A program made the translations under genes and the position numbers. Below, piece after piece: positions 1 through 5,044 of a stretch of 5,044 bases of DNA (position 1 is its first letter; each line of letters begins with the position of its first letter). This DNA is from Candidatus Brocadiia bacterium. Lineage in GTDB: Bacteria; Planctomycetota; MHYJ01; JACQXL01. The notes under the pieces are model-generated. The model saw nothing but the letters and a program-made list of their open reading frames with translations, ran no database searches and was not told the DNA's origin. The stretch lies in NCBI GenBank assembly GCA_020062035.1, contig JAGUXD010000206.1, positions 1 to 5,044 of the forward strand. The letters are read 5' to 3'.

Positions 1-1095
1 AACCGGGTCATAACTAAAGAGGGCCTGGTTATTTAAGGGGTCCTGGGTTTTGATTAACCTGTTTAAGCTGTCATAAAAATATTGTGTCTTATTGGAGTTG
101 GCATCTGTAATGTTTAAACGGTTGCCTTCGGTATCATAAGTGTATTTGGTGGTATTACCTAAGGCATCAGTTACCTGAATGAGTCGGTTAACTACATCAT
201 AGGTGTAGGTAGTGGTGCGGTTATTGGGGTCAACTGAGGTGAGCAGATTACCCACAGGGTCATAAGTTCTGGTGGCTTTTGAATTATCCGCATAGGTTAT
301 CTGGATAAGCCGATTCAACAGGTCATAATTAAATTGGGTAGCATTGCCTTTAGCATCAGTGGTTTGGATAACATTACCCACTATATCGTATGTAAAGCTG
401 GTGGGGTTATTCAGGGCATCAGTTATCTGGATGAGATTGCCATAAGTATCATAGGTAAAATTAGTAATATTGTTATTGGCGTCTTTAACCTGAATAAGCT
501 CTCCTTGCGCATTATAAGTGTAGTTTGTGGTACTGTTCAGGCTATCTTTTACTTGAGTTAGGTTGCCTTTGGCATCGTAGGTGTAGGCAGTAATATTACC
601 CAAGGCATCGGTGATGGAGCTTACAAGGTCAAAGTCTGGCTCATAGGTAAAGGTGGTAGTGTTATTGAGCGGATCTGTTATGCTTAAGAGATTACCCCTG
701 GGGTCATAGCTAAAAGTAGTGTTATTTCCATTTTGGTCAGCAGTAGAGGTTCTATTAAGGTTTGCATCCCAGTTAAAGGCTTGAATATACCCGGAACTAT
801 CAGTGATTTTAGTGATTAGGCCATCTTCGTTGTATGCGTATTGGGTAGTATTGCCTAAGGAATCTATTACGGTTGTGTTTCGGTTATCCGGGTCAAAGGA
901 CAAGGTAATCTCGTTATTATGGCCATCCTGCCAGGTGCTAAAACAGCGGTCCTGTTGGTCGTAAGCAAAGTAAGTAGAATGGCCGTTGGCATCGGTTATC
1001 TGGATAAGGTTGTGATTCTCATTGTATTGATAGAGAGTCTCCTGATTTAGGGGGTCTATTACCTTAATCAGATTGCCGCTTGAGTCATATTCATA
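1..1095 (-). repeat. Tandem 63-bp / 21-residue YD (RHS) repeats inside the large CDS
   Basis: The tyrosine (or equivalent aromatic) anchors of the repeats fall at residues 638, 659, 680, 702, 723, 744, 765, 786, 808, 829, 850, 871, 892, 913, 934, 955, 976 and 997. That is 18 units with 21-residue spacing, apart from two 22-residue steps. More degenerate units can be seen upstream, near residues 575, 595 and 617. The consensus is roughly YTYDxxGNLIQITDALNNTT. Copies differ at many bases, so this is an old protein repeat rather than a fresh DNA expansion, although short stretches such as ggcatcagtt recur. The sequence is very rich in Asn and Thr. The array continues past the left edge. Confidence 0.93.
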
Positions 1096-3000
1096 CTTAA
1101 ATATCCTCTCTTGCGGGTCTCTTATCTCAGCGATTTGTCCTTGGGCGTTGTGGGTAAATAATAGCTTCCTGCCTGAAGAATCAGAGACTTCTGTAATCAT
1201 ACCTTGAGGGTTACGCAATATATCTATTGCGTTGCCGTTTCTTTCTTCTATTCTGGTAAGTAAGCCCTGGCCATTAAAATAGAGTTTTCTGCCGTGCTTT
1301 CGTAATAACATATATGTCCCGTCAGGATTCTTGGTTAATTGGTCATAGTTTCCTTGAGGAGGTTGATAGGAGCCCGAGGTTTGCGGAGTAAATTTTAAGC
1401 GCCTTGCATCTTCATCCATAAGTATTACCGAGCCATCGGTGCTTTCCGTGAGATTAAGGTTATAGTTGTGGGTCCAGCCATAACCTAAAGGTCGGTTGTA
1501 ATCATCCCGGCTATTATAGGTGCGAATAAACTGTAGAGGAAGTTCTTTTGCAGGAATGAAGAGGTCCTGATGGGTACTAAAGAGATTGCCATTGGTGAGA
1601 TTTATGGGGTCTTTTCCCGCAGCTGCATTAGGGTCTTGGGGTTTTCCTAATTCAGGAAGCTTAACCATAAAATCCAATCCTGTTTGAGCAGGAGTGTATC
1701 CTTGCTTTGCTGCCCTTAAGGTAACTTTATATTCGCCTGGCTTAGAAGTATTTTCGAATGTGCCCTCGTAAGTTCCCGTTTGGGTTTCGGATAAAGAAAC
1801 TGTCTCCGCAGAATTGTCGGGTTTTGTGATTTCGGCAACTACTTGCGCAGAGGAAACAGGTATACCATCGTTGCAGTCAATAAGGTTAGCGGATAATACT
1901 GCTTCTTCGCCTGTGGTATAGCTTGCTTTATCGGTTTTGGCTTCCGTAAGCAAGAGTTTATGCTCATCGCCAACTGCCGTGCCTAAGATGTCATAGGGAA
2001 CAGAAGATACATATACTTGGTCATTGGTAAAAACACCTTGTCCAATTATATTGTTTATAAACAAATATTCATCTGTTTTATGATAATAATATCCATAGCT
2101 ACCTTTTATAGTGACATAAAATTGAGTTACTCTATTAACAGGAATTCGAAGACAGTCATAAGTAGGAGAATTTGTTAAATAGAAATTAACATCAAATATA
2201 ACAATAGCTGCCCCACCATTAATATTAGACGTGGGACTATCTTGTATATACCACTTTTCAAATATCGGGGGATTTAATAAAAATTCAAATATCCAAGATT
2301 GGTATCGAGTCCCAGTTTTATCAAAATAATTTGAATTCATTTCAAAATCAAAATCCGCTCCGGCTAATTCTAACTGGCTTACCGGATTAGATATTACATC
2401 TCTTACTATCATATTCGTGGAACTAATAAACATTTCGCAGGAAAATATTCCAGAGAGCACATCAATGGAGCTTTCTAGTAGATTGCGCACATCCATGTGG
2501 TCAGCTATATGAATAGCAGGATACGGCGGCTCACCTCTTAAATCGATATGTTGCCACACATTATAGGGGCATATTTTGGAAAATGTTATCTGTTGGCTGA
2601 CTGTCCCTATGGTATTTAATAAACTTCTAAAATCCCACACTCTTCTTTCAAAGACAAAGGTTAATACCTTAGTAACATTGCTTTCTAAGGTTACATTTTG
2701 CTCTAACATCATTCCGTTAAACTTGACTCTGATGGTATGGTTGCCTGCGGTAATAGGAATGGGTTGGCAATGGGTGGAGGAATTATAAGCGCCGTATCCT
2801 ATAAAAGTATCGCCATCATATATTTCAACTTCAATACCGGTCATACCTTCTATGCTATTTATCTCTTTTCCTTCCGGGTTATGGCAGTGGACAACTAGGT
2901 AGGAAGTTTGGGGTTCTTGAGCATAGGCTGGAACAACAGAAAAGATAAAGAATGATACTACTAAAGTCAATAAAGCTAAATAACTTTGCAATATCTTCAT
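1..3000 (-). CDS. Secreted RHS/YD-repeat protein with DUF6531-type domain, C-terminus beyond window (partial)
   Basis: The frame is open for exactly 1000 codons from ATG to the left edge; I checked it codon by codon and found no stop. The start is supported by an AAAAGG ribosome binding site 7 bases upstream and by the signal peptide that follows at once (residues 1-27, ending AYA before Gln28). Domains in order: a short beta domain of PEGA or carboxypeptidase-regulatory type (about 30-118, with IEVEIYDGDTFIG and ITAGNHTIRVKF); an unrecognised segment (121-340); an Ig/macroglobulin-like domain (about 349-446, with KTDKASYTTGEE and PGEYKVTLRAAKQGY); a DUF6531-like RHS entry domain (about 464-535, with DPINLTNGNLF, RTYNSR and LGYGWTHNYNL); then YD repeats to residue 1000. 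YD repeats of RHS and wall-associated proteins form a large beta shell that usually encloses or displays a variable C-terminal domain. That tip is missing here, so toxin, adhesin or glycan-binding roles cannot be separated. It has its own promoter and may also be read from the protease/inhibitor operon. Confidence 0.93.
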   Translation of the reverse strand, partial: MKILQSYLALLTLVVSFFIFSVVPAYAQEPQTSYLVVHCHNPEGKEINSIEGMTGIEVEIYDGDTFIGYGAYNSSTHCQPIPITAGNHTIRVKFNGMMLEQNVTLESNVTKVLTFVFERRVWDFRSLLNTIGTVSQQITFSKICPYNVWQHIDLRGEPPYPAIHIADHMDVRNLLESSIDVLSGIFSCEMFISSTNMIVRDVISNPVSQLELAGADFDFEMNSNYFDKTGTRYQSWIFEFLLNPPIFEKWYIQDSPTSNINGGAAIVIFDVNFYLTNSPTYDCLRIPVNRVTQFYVTIKGSYGYYYHKTDEYLFINNIIGQGVFTNDQVYVSSVPYDILGTAVGDEHKLLLTEAKTDKASYTTGEEAVLSANLIDCNDGIPVSSAQVVAEITKPDNSAETVSLSETQTGTYEGTFENTSKPGEYKVTLRAAKQGYTPAQTGLDFMVKLPELGKPQDPNAAAGKDPINLTNGNLFSTHQDLFIPAKELPLQFIRTYNSRDDYNRPLGYGWTHNYNLNLTESTDGSVILMDEDARRLKFTPQTSGSYQPPQGNYDQLTKNPDGTYMLLRKHGRKLYFNGQGLLTRIEERNGNAIDILRNPQGMITEVSDSSGRKLLFTHNAQGQIAEIRDPQERIFKYEYDSSGNLIKVIDPLNQETLYQYNENHNLIQITDANGHSTYFAYDQQDRCFSTWQDGHNNEITLSFDPDNRNTTVIDSLGNTTQYAYNEDGLITKITDSSGYIQAFNWDANLNRTSTADQNGNNTTFSYDPRGNLLSITDPLNNTTTFTYEPDFDLVSSITDALGNITAYTYDAKGNLTQVKDSLNSTTNYTYNAQGELIQVKDANNNITNFTYDTYGNLIQITDALNNPTSFTYDIVGNVIQTTDAKGNATQFNYDLLNRLIQITYADNSKATRTYDPVGNLLTSVDPNNRTTTYTYDVVNRLIQVTDALGNTTKYTYDTEGNRLNITDANSNKTQYFYDSLNRLIKTQDPLNNQALFSYDPV

Positions 3001-3064
3001 TTCTTTACCTTTTAGCAAAGAAGTCGTTTAGCTCTTAATAAAAGTTAATTTGCGCTATATTTAT

Positions 3065-3100
3065 TAAATTTATCTTATCTTACTTAGATATGTCTGTCAA
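3065..3100 (-). promoter_or_regulatory. Sigma70-type promoter of the RHS gene
   Basis: On the minus strand a perfect TTGACA -35 hexamer (3095-3100) is followed by a 17-base spacer and TAAGAT (3072-3077), which matches four of six bases of TATAAT. Transcription would start near 3065, leaving an untranslated leader of about 65 bases before the ATG at 3000 and its AAAAGG site (3008-3013). The surrounding 164-bp gap between the inhibitor stop and the RHS start is AT-rich and holds no gene. I saw no convincing terminator there; a 5-bp TCAAG/CTTGA inverted repeat around an A-run (3097-3114) overlaps the -35 box and is too weak to call. Confidence 0.65.
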
Positions 3101-3164
3101 GCCAAAAAACTTGAGGCGAAATTATTCTAAGGTTCGAATATTAGTTTGGGGTTTGAGTGGGTAT

Positions 3165-3605
3165 TTAAGGAGTTATTTTAATAGAAAGGGTCGGTGAAAT
3201 AATCTCTGGCTGGGTCTTTAATATACCGATAATTTCGTATTCTCCTGCTGGAATGGTTCTACCTTCTTCGTCCTGTTGAGTCCATCTATCTTGATAAGTC
3301 ACTGACTCTTGTGGCTGGAGTTTAAATTCAGTAAGCACCATAGCAAACACTTTATCTTTTGACCACCTCCAGATTTCTTCTTTCTCCTTTCTTACTACAA
3401 AATCATACTTTTGAGTTGAGGAAAAAGTAGACCTGAAGACCTTGTTCGTCTTATTAGTTACAATCAACTGGATAAGAATAGGCTCTTTGGGTGAGTATGA
3501 CTGTTTATCTGTTTTTAGGAGAAGTTCTAAATGTGGTTTAGGGCTTAAGAAGGGAATTACAAGAAATAAAGAGAAAAATATTATGCCTTTAGAAAAATTT
3601 TGCAC
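3165..3605 (-). CDS. Exported BsuPI-domain protein, putative inhibitor of the adjacent subtilase
   Basis: A 146-residue protein. An N-terminal hydrophobic stretch (residues 8-21, preceded by Lys6) looks like a signal peptide or membrane anchor; there is no lipobox cysteine. Residues about 26-146 match the pattern of the BsuPI family, named after the Bacillus subtilis intracellular proteinase inhibitor that acts on a subtilisin: TDKQSYSPKEPI and an IVTNKTN strand, then FSSTQKYDFVV (61-71), IWRWSKDKVF (78-87), LQPQES and W108 followed by QDEEGRTIPAGEYEI (111-125). The start is GTG, 10 bases after the TAA that ends the protease reading frame; no ATG or TTG lies in the open stretch before it, and no clear Shine-Dalgarno is seen, so translation probably depends on ribosomes finishing the protease. 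The family call is from remembered sequence pattern. Inhibition of the neighbouring enzyme is inferred from family name and adjacency; some BsuPI-domain proteins may have other roles. Confidence 0.85.
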   Translation of the reverse strand: MQNFSKGIIFFSLFLVIPFLSPKPHLELLLKTDKQSYSPKEPILIQLIVTNKTNKVFRSTFSSTQKYDFVVRKEKEEIWRWSKDKVFAMVLTEFKLQPQESVTYQDRWTQQDEEGRTIPAGEYEIIGILKTQPEIISPTLSIKITP

Positions 3606-3615
3606 CCAAAAAATT

Positions 3616-3759
3616 TTACGAGCCGGTCGCTTTTAGTAATGCTTTGTAAGCATCCACTATTCCCCAACCATAATTTTTATCCCAGCCCACCAGGCCTTTA
3701 TCTTCAGCAGTGGTTTGTAAAATATTGCGGATATTGTCTGGGACAGGGACACTTACTCT
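3616..3759 (-). pseudogene. Detached C-terminal end of the S8 protease frame, downstream of an in-frame TGA
   Basis: After the TGA at 3760-3762 the same frame stays open for 47 codons to TAA at 3616-3618. It includes PDNIRNILQTTAEDKG, GWDKNYGWGIVDAYKALL and the end KATGS. This is the usual last helix pair of the subtilase domain (PxxIRxxLxxTAxD, then GxGxVDAYKAL), so it belongs to the upstream gene rather than to a separate one. It lacks its own good start. An ATG overlapping the TGA (ATGA) opens a different frame of only 19 codons. If the stop were sense, the whole protein would be 440 residues. Confidence 0.85.
3740..3751 (-). repeat. Perfect 6-bp tandem duplication (GGGACA x2) beside the protease stop
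   Basis: The plus strand reads GGGACAGGGACA; in the protease frame it falls within the Val-Pro-Val-Pro codons. The unit is two codons long, and the linker here is about two to three residues longer than I expect between the Ser-motif helix and the PDNIR helix in subtilases. This suggests a local duplication or a small inserted sequence. Confidence 0.6.
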
Positions 3760-4938
3760 TCATGTAGAAATTAAAAGCGCAGCCACTCCTGAAACATGGG
3801 GAGCTGCCATAGAAGTTCCTTGATAGAAATAATAAGCAAAATTAGTGGGCTGGCCACTTTTAAATGTCTGCTGAAGTACACCATCTGCATAGCCATCTTT
3901 ATTTTGATCTACCCTCAGGTCACCACCTGGTGCTACCAAATCAAGGCTCTTACCGAAGTTAGAATAATATGCCTTGGTTTCGTCATAACGCGTGGCTCCC
4001 ACAGCAATACAATAAGCATCGTAGGCTGCTGGGTAACTTACTCCATTTCTACCATCATTGCCTGCAGCGCAGACAAGCACAACACCTTTTTTATAGGCAT
4101 ATTCACAGGCCAACCTTAAGGTCTCTGAACTAAATTTTCCTCCTAAGCTAAGATTGATAACCTGGGCATTATTATCCGCTGCCCAGCGAATTCCTTCAGC
4201 TACATCCGAATATGTTCCAGATCCTGTATTGTCTAAGACCTTTATAGGCATAATTGAACAACTAAAAGCCACACCTGCTACTCCTATAGAATTATTAGTG
4301 GTTTGAGCAATTGTACCGGTAACGTGTGTGCCGTGCCCTTCATCATCATTAGGATGATCGTCATCATCGACAAGATCAGAACCTTTAACAATAACAAATG
4401 AGGTTCCTCCTAAATCTGGAGCTATAGCATAGATACCATAATTCTCATAAGCTACGCCTGTATCAACTACTGCCACAATAACCCCTGCTCCTGAATTACC
4501 CGGACCTCCAGTTACATCCCAGGCCTTCTCCATATTTATTCCACCGTATTTAGAATTATCCAGGTGCCACTGATATCTAAAATATTCATCATTGGGAGTC
4601 CAAAAGGCATAAGCAATGTAGTTTGGCTCAGCATATTCTACATTAGGGTCTTTTTTGTAAAATTCAATCATTTCTGGAACGTTTTTCTCTTCAGGAATCT
4701 TAAGTCGTCTAAACCCCAAAACAGGACTTTTGTAAACAACAGAAGCTCTGTGTCTCTGGTTTGTTTTGGTTATTGCATCTTCACTCACCTCAGATTTAAA
4801 CTTTACAATAATTTCACCTGGAACGTATTCTTTACCTGCTATCGAAGGCTTCTTCTCAATTATTTGTGCAAAAGCAGTGGCAGTAAATACCAATATAACT
4901 GATACCAAAATTATCAAACTTATTTTTCCTTTAATCAT
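3760..4938 (-). CDS. Secreted subtilisin-family (S8) serine protease, interrupted near the C-terminus
   Basis: A 392-residue product up to a TGA. Signal peptide at residues 1-24 (ending AFA before Gln25); an I9/fervidolysin-like propeptide at about 37-108 (YVPGEIIVKFK to NVEYAEPNY), which normally assists folding and blocks the active site until cleaved; catalytic domain from about 115 (NDEYFRYQWHLDN). Catalytic residues are present: Asp159 in VVDTGV, His202 in HGTHVTGT, oxyanion Asn294 in AAGNDG and Ser376 in GTSMAAPH. Two likely calcium-binding stretches are visible, the acidic run at 190-200 before HGTH and DQNKDGYADG (344-353) in DxNxDGxxD form. The ATG is chosen because of AAGG 7 bases upstream and the signal peptide. 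The TGA comes 16 codons after Ser376 and removes the last 47 residues of the fold, so the truncated product may be unstable or inactive. The likely role of an intact form is degradation or processing of proteins outside the cytoplasm. It is the first gene of a probable pair with the BsuPI protein. Confidence 0.95.
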   Translation of the reverse strand: MIKGKISLIILVSVILVFTATAFAQIIEKKPSIAGKEYVPGEIIVKFKSEVSEDAITKTNQRHRASVVYKSPVLGFRRLKIPEEKNVPEMIEFYKKDPNVEYAEPNYIAYAFWTPNDEYFRYQWHLDNSKYGGINMEKAWDVTGGPGNSGAGVIVAVVDTGVAYENYGIYAIAPDLGGTSFVIVKGSDLVDDDDHPNDDEGHGTHVTGTIAQTTNNSIGVAGVAFSCSIMPIKVLDNTGSGTYSDVAEGIRWAADNNAQVINLSLGGKFSSETLRLACEYAYKKGVVLVCAAGNDGRNGVSYPAAYDAYCIAVGATRYDETKAYYSNFGKSLDLVAPGGDLRVDQNKDGYADGVLQQTFKSGQPTNFAYYFYQGTSMAAPHVSGVAALLIST

Positions 4939-4945
4939 TTTAATA

Positions 4946-4980
4946 CCTTGTATTATAGAGTTAGTCTTTATTTAAGACAA
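4946..4980 (-). promoter_or_regulatory. Possible promoter and ribosome binding site of the protease
   Basis: On the minus strand TTGTCT (4975-4980; four of six bases of TTGACA) is separated by exactly 17 bases from a perfect TATAAT (4952-4957). AAGG at 4946-4949 is 7 bases from the ATG. The caveat is geometry: a transcript starting about 7 bases after TATAAT would begin close to or inside the AAGG, giving a leader of only a few bases. Either the mRNA is nearly leaderless or the hexamers are partly coincidental and the gene is read from further upstream. Confidence 0.4.
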
Positions 4981-4991
4981 CGCTATAATAC
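4950..4991. repeat. Nested inverted repeat in front of the protease
   Basis: A perfect 9-bp outer dyad, GTATTATAG (4950-4958) and CTATAATAC (4983-4991), encloses a perfect 5-bp inner dyad, GTCTT (4964-4968) and AAGAC (4974-4978), around a 5-base loop. The outer arm covers the putative -10 box and the inner arm overlaps the putative -35. It could be an operator, an RNA hairpin ending an upstream transcript (though AT-rich and without a U tract), or the edge of a small repeat element. Confidence 0.6.
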
Positions 4992-5044
4992 CCTTTCTTT
5001 GAATTTTTGGGTGAGGAAGTAAAAGCGGCATGTGCCCTGTTTCC
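4992..5044. other. Undecided right-edge sequence upstream of the protease
   Basis: All three minus-strand frames are open from the window edge and then stop at 4961-4963, 4972-4974 and 4983-4985. None gives recognisable protein, so the end of an upstream gene can be neither supported nor excluded. No RNA gene or terminator is evident. Confidence 0.3.

Noticed and set aside
334..561. Plus-strand open frame of 75 codons
   Set aside because: It lies opposite the YD repeats; its periodic isoleucine-rich product is the antisense of the repeated codons.
1..1095. CRISPR array or DNA satellite
   Set aside because: The 63-bp periodicity is codon-phased, diverged between copies and fully explained by YD repeats in an open frame.
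2576..2788. Plus-strand open frame of 70 codons
   Set aside because: It is antisense to a well-supported part of the RHS protein and has no recognisable product.
3097..3114. Terminator between inhibitor and RHS gene
   Set aside because: The stem is only 5 bp, the A/T run is in the loop rather than after the stem, and it overlaps the -35 box.
3442..3636. Plus-strand open frame across the inhibitor and the end of the protease
   Set aside because: It is antisense to the BsuPI gene, whose family pattern is clear.
3760..3762. Genome-wide reassignment of UGA to glycine or tryptophan
   Set aside because: Gly would fit this position, but the 1000 RHS codons and the inhibitor contain no TGA, while GGN and TGG are used freely, so a reassigned code is unlikely.
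3725..3762. Selenocysteine at the TGA
   Set aside because: The position is not a redox site and I saw no convincing stem-loop directly after the codon.
3705..3763. Small ORF from the ATG overlapping the TGA
   Set aside because: It is only 19 codons, has no ribosome binding site, and runs out of frame through the conserved protease C-terminus.
3796..4975. Three plus-strand open frames opposite the protease
   Set aside because: All are antisense to the S8 catalytic or propeptide coding sequence and show no protein family features.
4961..4989. Divergent plus-strand promoter using the TATAAT at 4984-4989
   Set aside because: No acceptable -35 hexamer lies 16-18 bases upstream and no plus-strand gene is visible; the TATAAT follows from the dyad symmetry.

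Overview
The window is AT-rich. Everything that looks like real coding sequence lies on the minus strand; plus-strand open frames are shadows. Read right to left, it holds (i) 53 bases of undecided upstream sequence, (ii) a promoter-like region inside a nested dyad, (iii) a secreted subtilisin-family (S8) serine protease, (iv) 10 bases later a small exported BsuPI-type proteinase-inhibitor protein, (v) a 164-bp intergenic region with a good sigma70-type promoter, and (vi) a very large secreted RHS/YD-repeat protein that runs off the left edge after exactly 1000 codons without a stop.

The protease and inhibitor form a likely two-gene operon. Both have N-terminal export signals, so enzyme and candidate inhibitor would meet outside the cytoplasm. 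The protease frame carries an in-frame TGA just after the catalytic-serine motif. The same frame then continues for 47 codons that read as a normal subtilase C-terminus, so the gene looks interrupted by a point nonsense change (or a sequencing error, or a recoded codon). A perfect 6-bp tandem duplication lies a few bases past the stop.

The RHS protein has a signal peptide, a short PEGA/carboxypeptidase-regulatory-like beta domain, an unrecognised 220-residue segment, an Ig/macroglobulin-like beta domain, a DUF6531-type RHS entry domain, and at least 18 regular 21-residue YD repeats. Its variable C-terminal tip, which normally gives such proteins their specific activity, is outside the window.

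The organism cannot be fixed from this sequence. Purine-rich ribosome binding sites, sigma70-like promoters, Sec signal peptides and the gene content fit a bacterium. The style (exported subtilase with a DxNxDGxxD loop, giant YD-repeat protein, AT-rich DNA) resembles uncultivated lineages such as Omnitrophota-like candidate phyla, but that is a guess. The standard genetic code is the simplest reading: the 1000 RHS codons and the inhibitor contain no internal TGA. The three exported products suggest a cell-surface or secretion module, although a functional link between the RHS protein and the protease/inhibitor pair is inferred from adjacency only.
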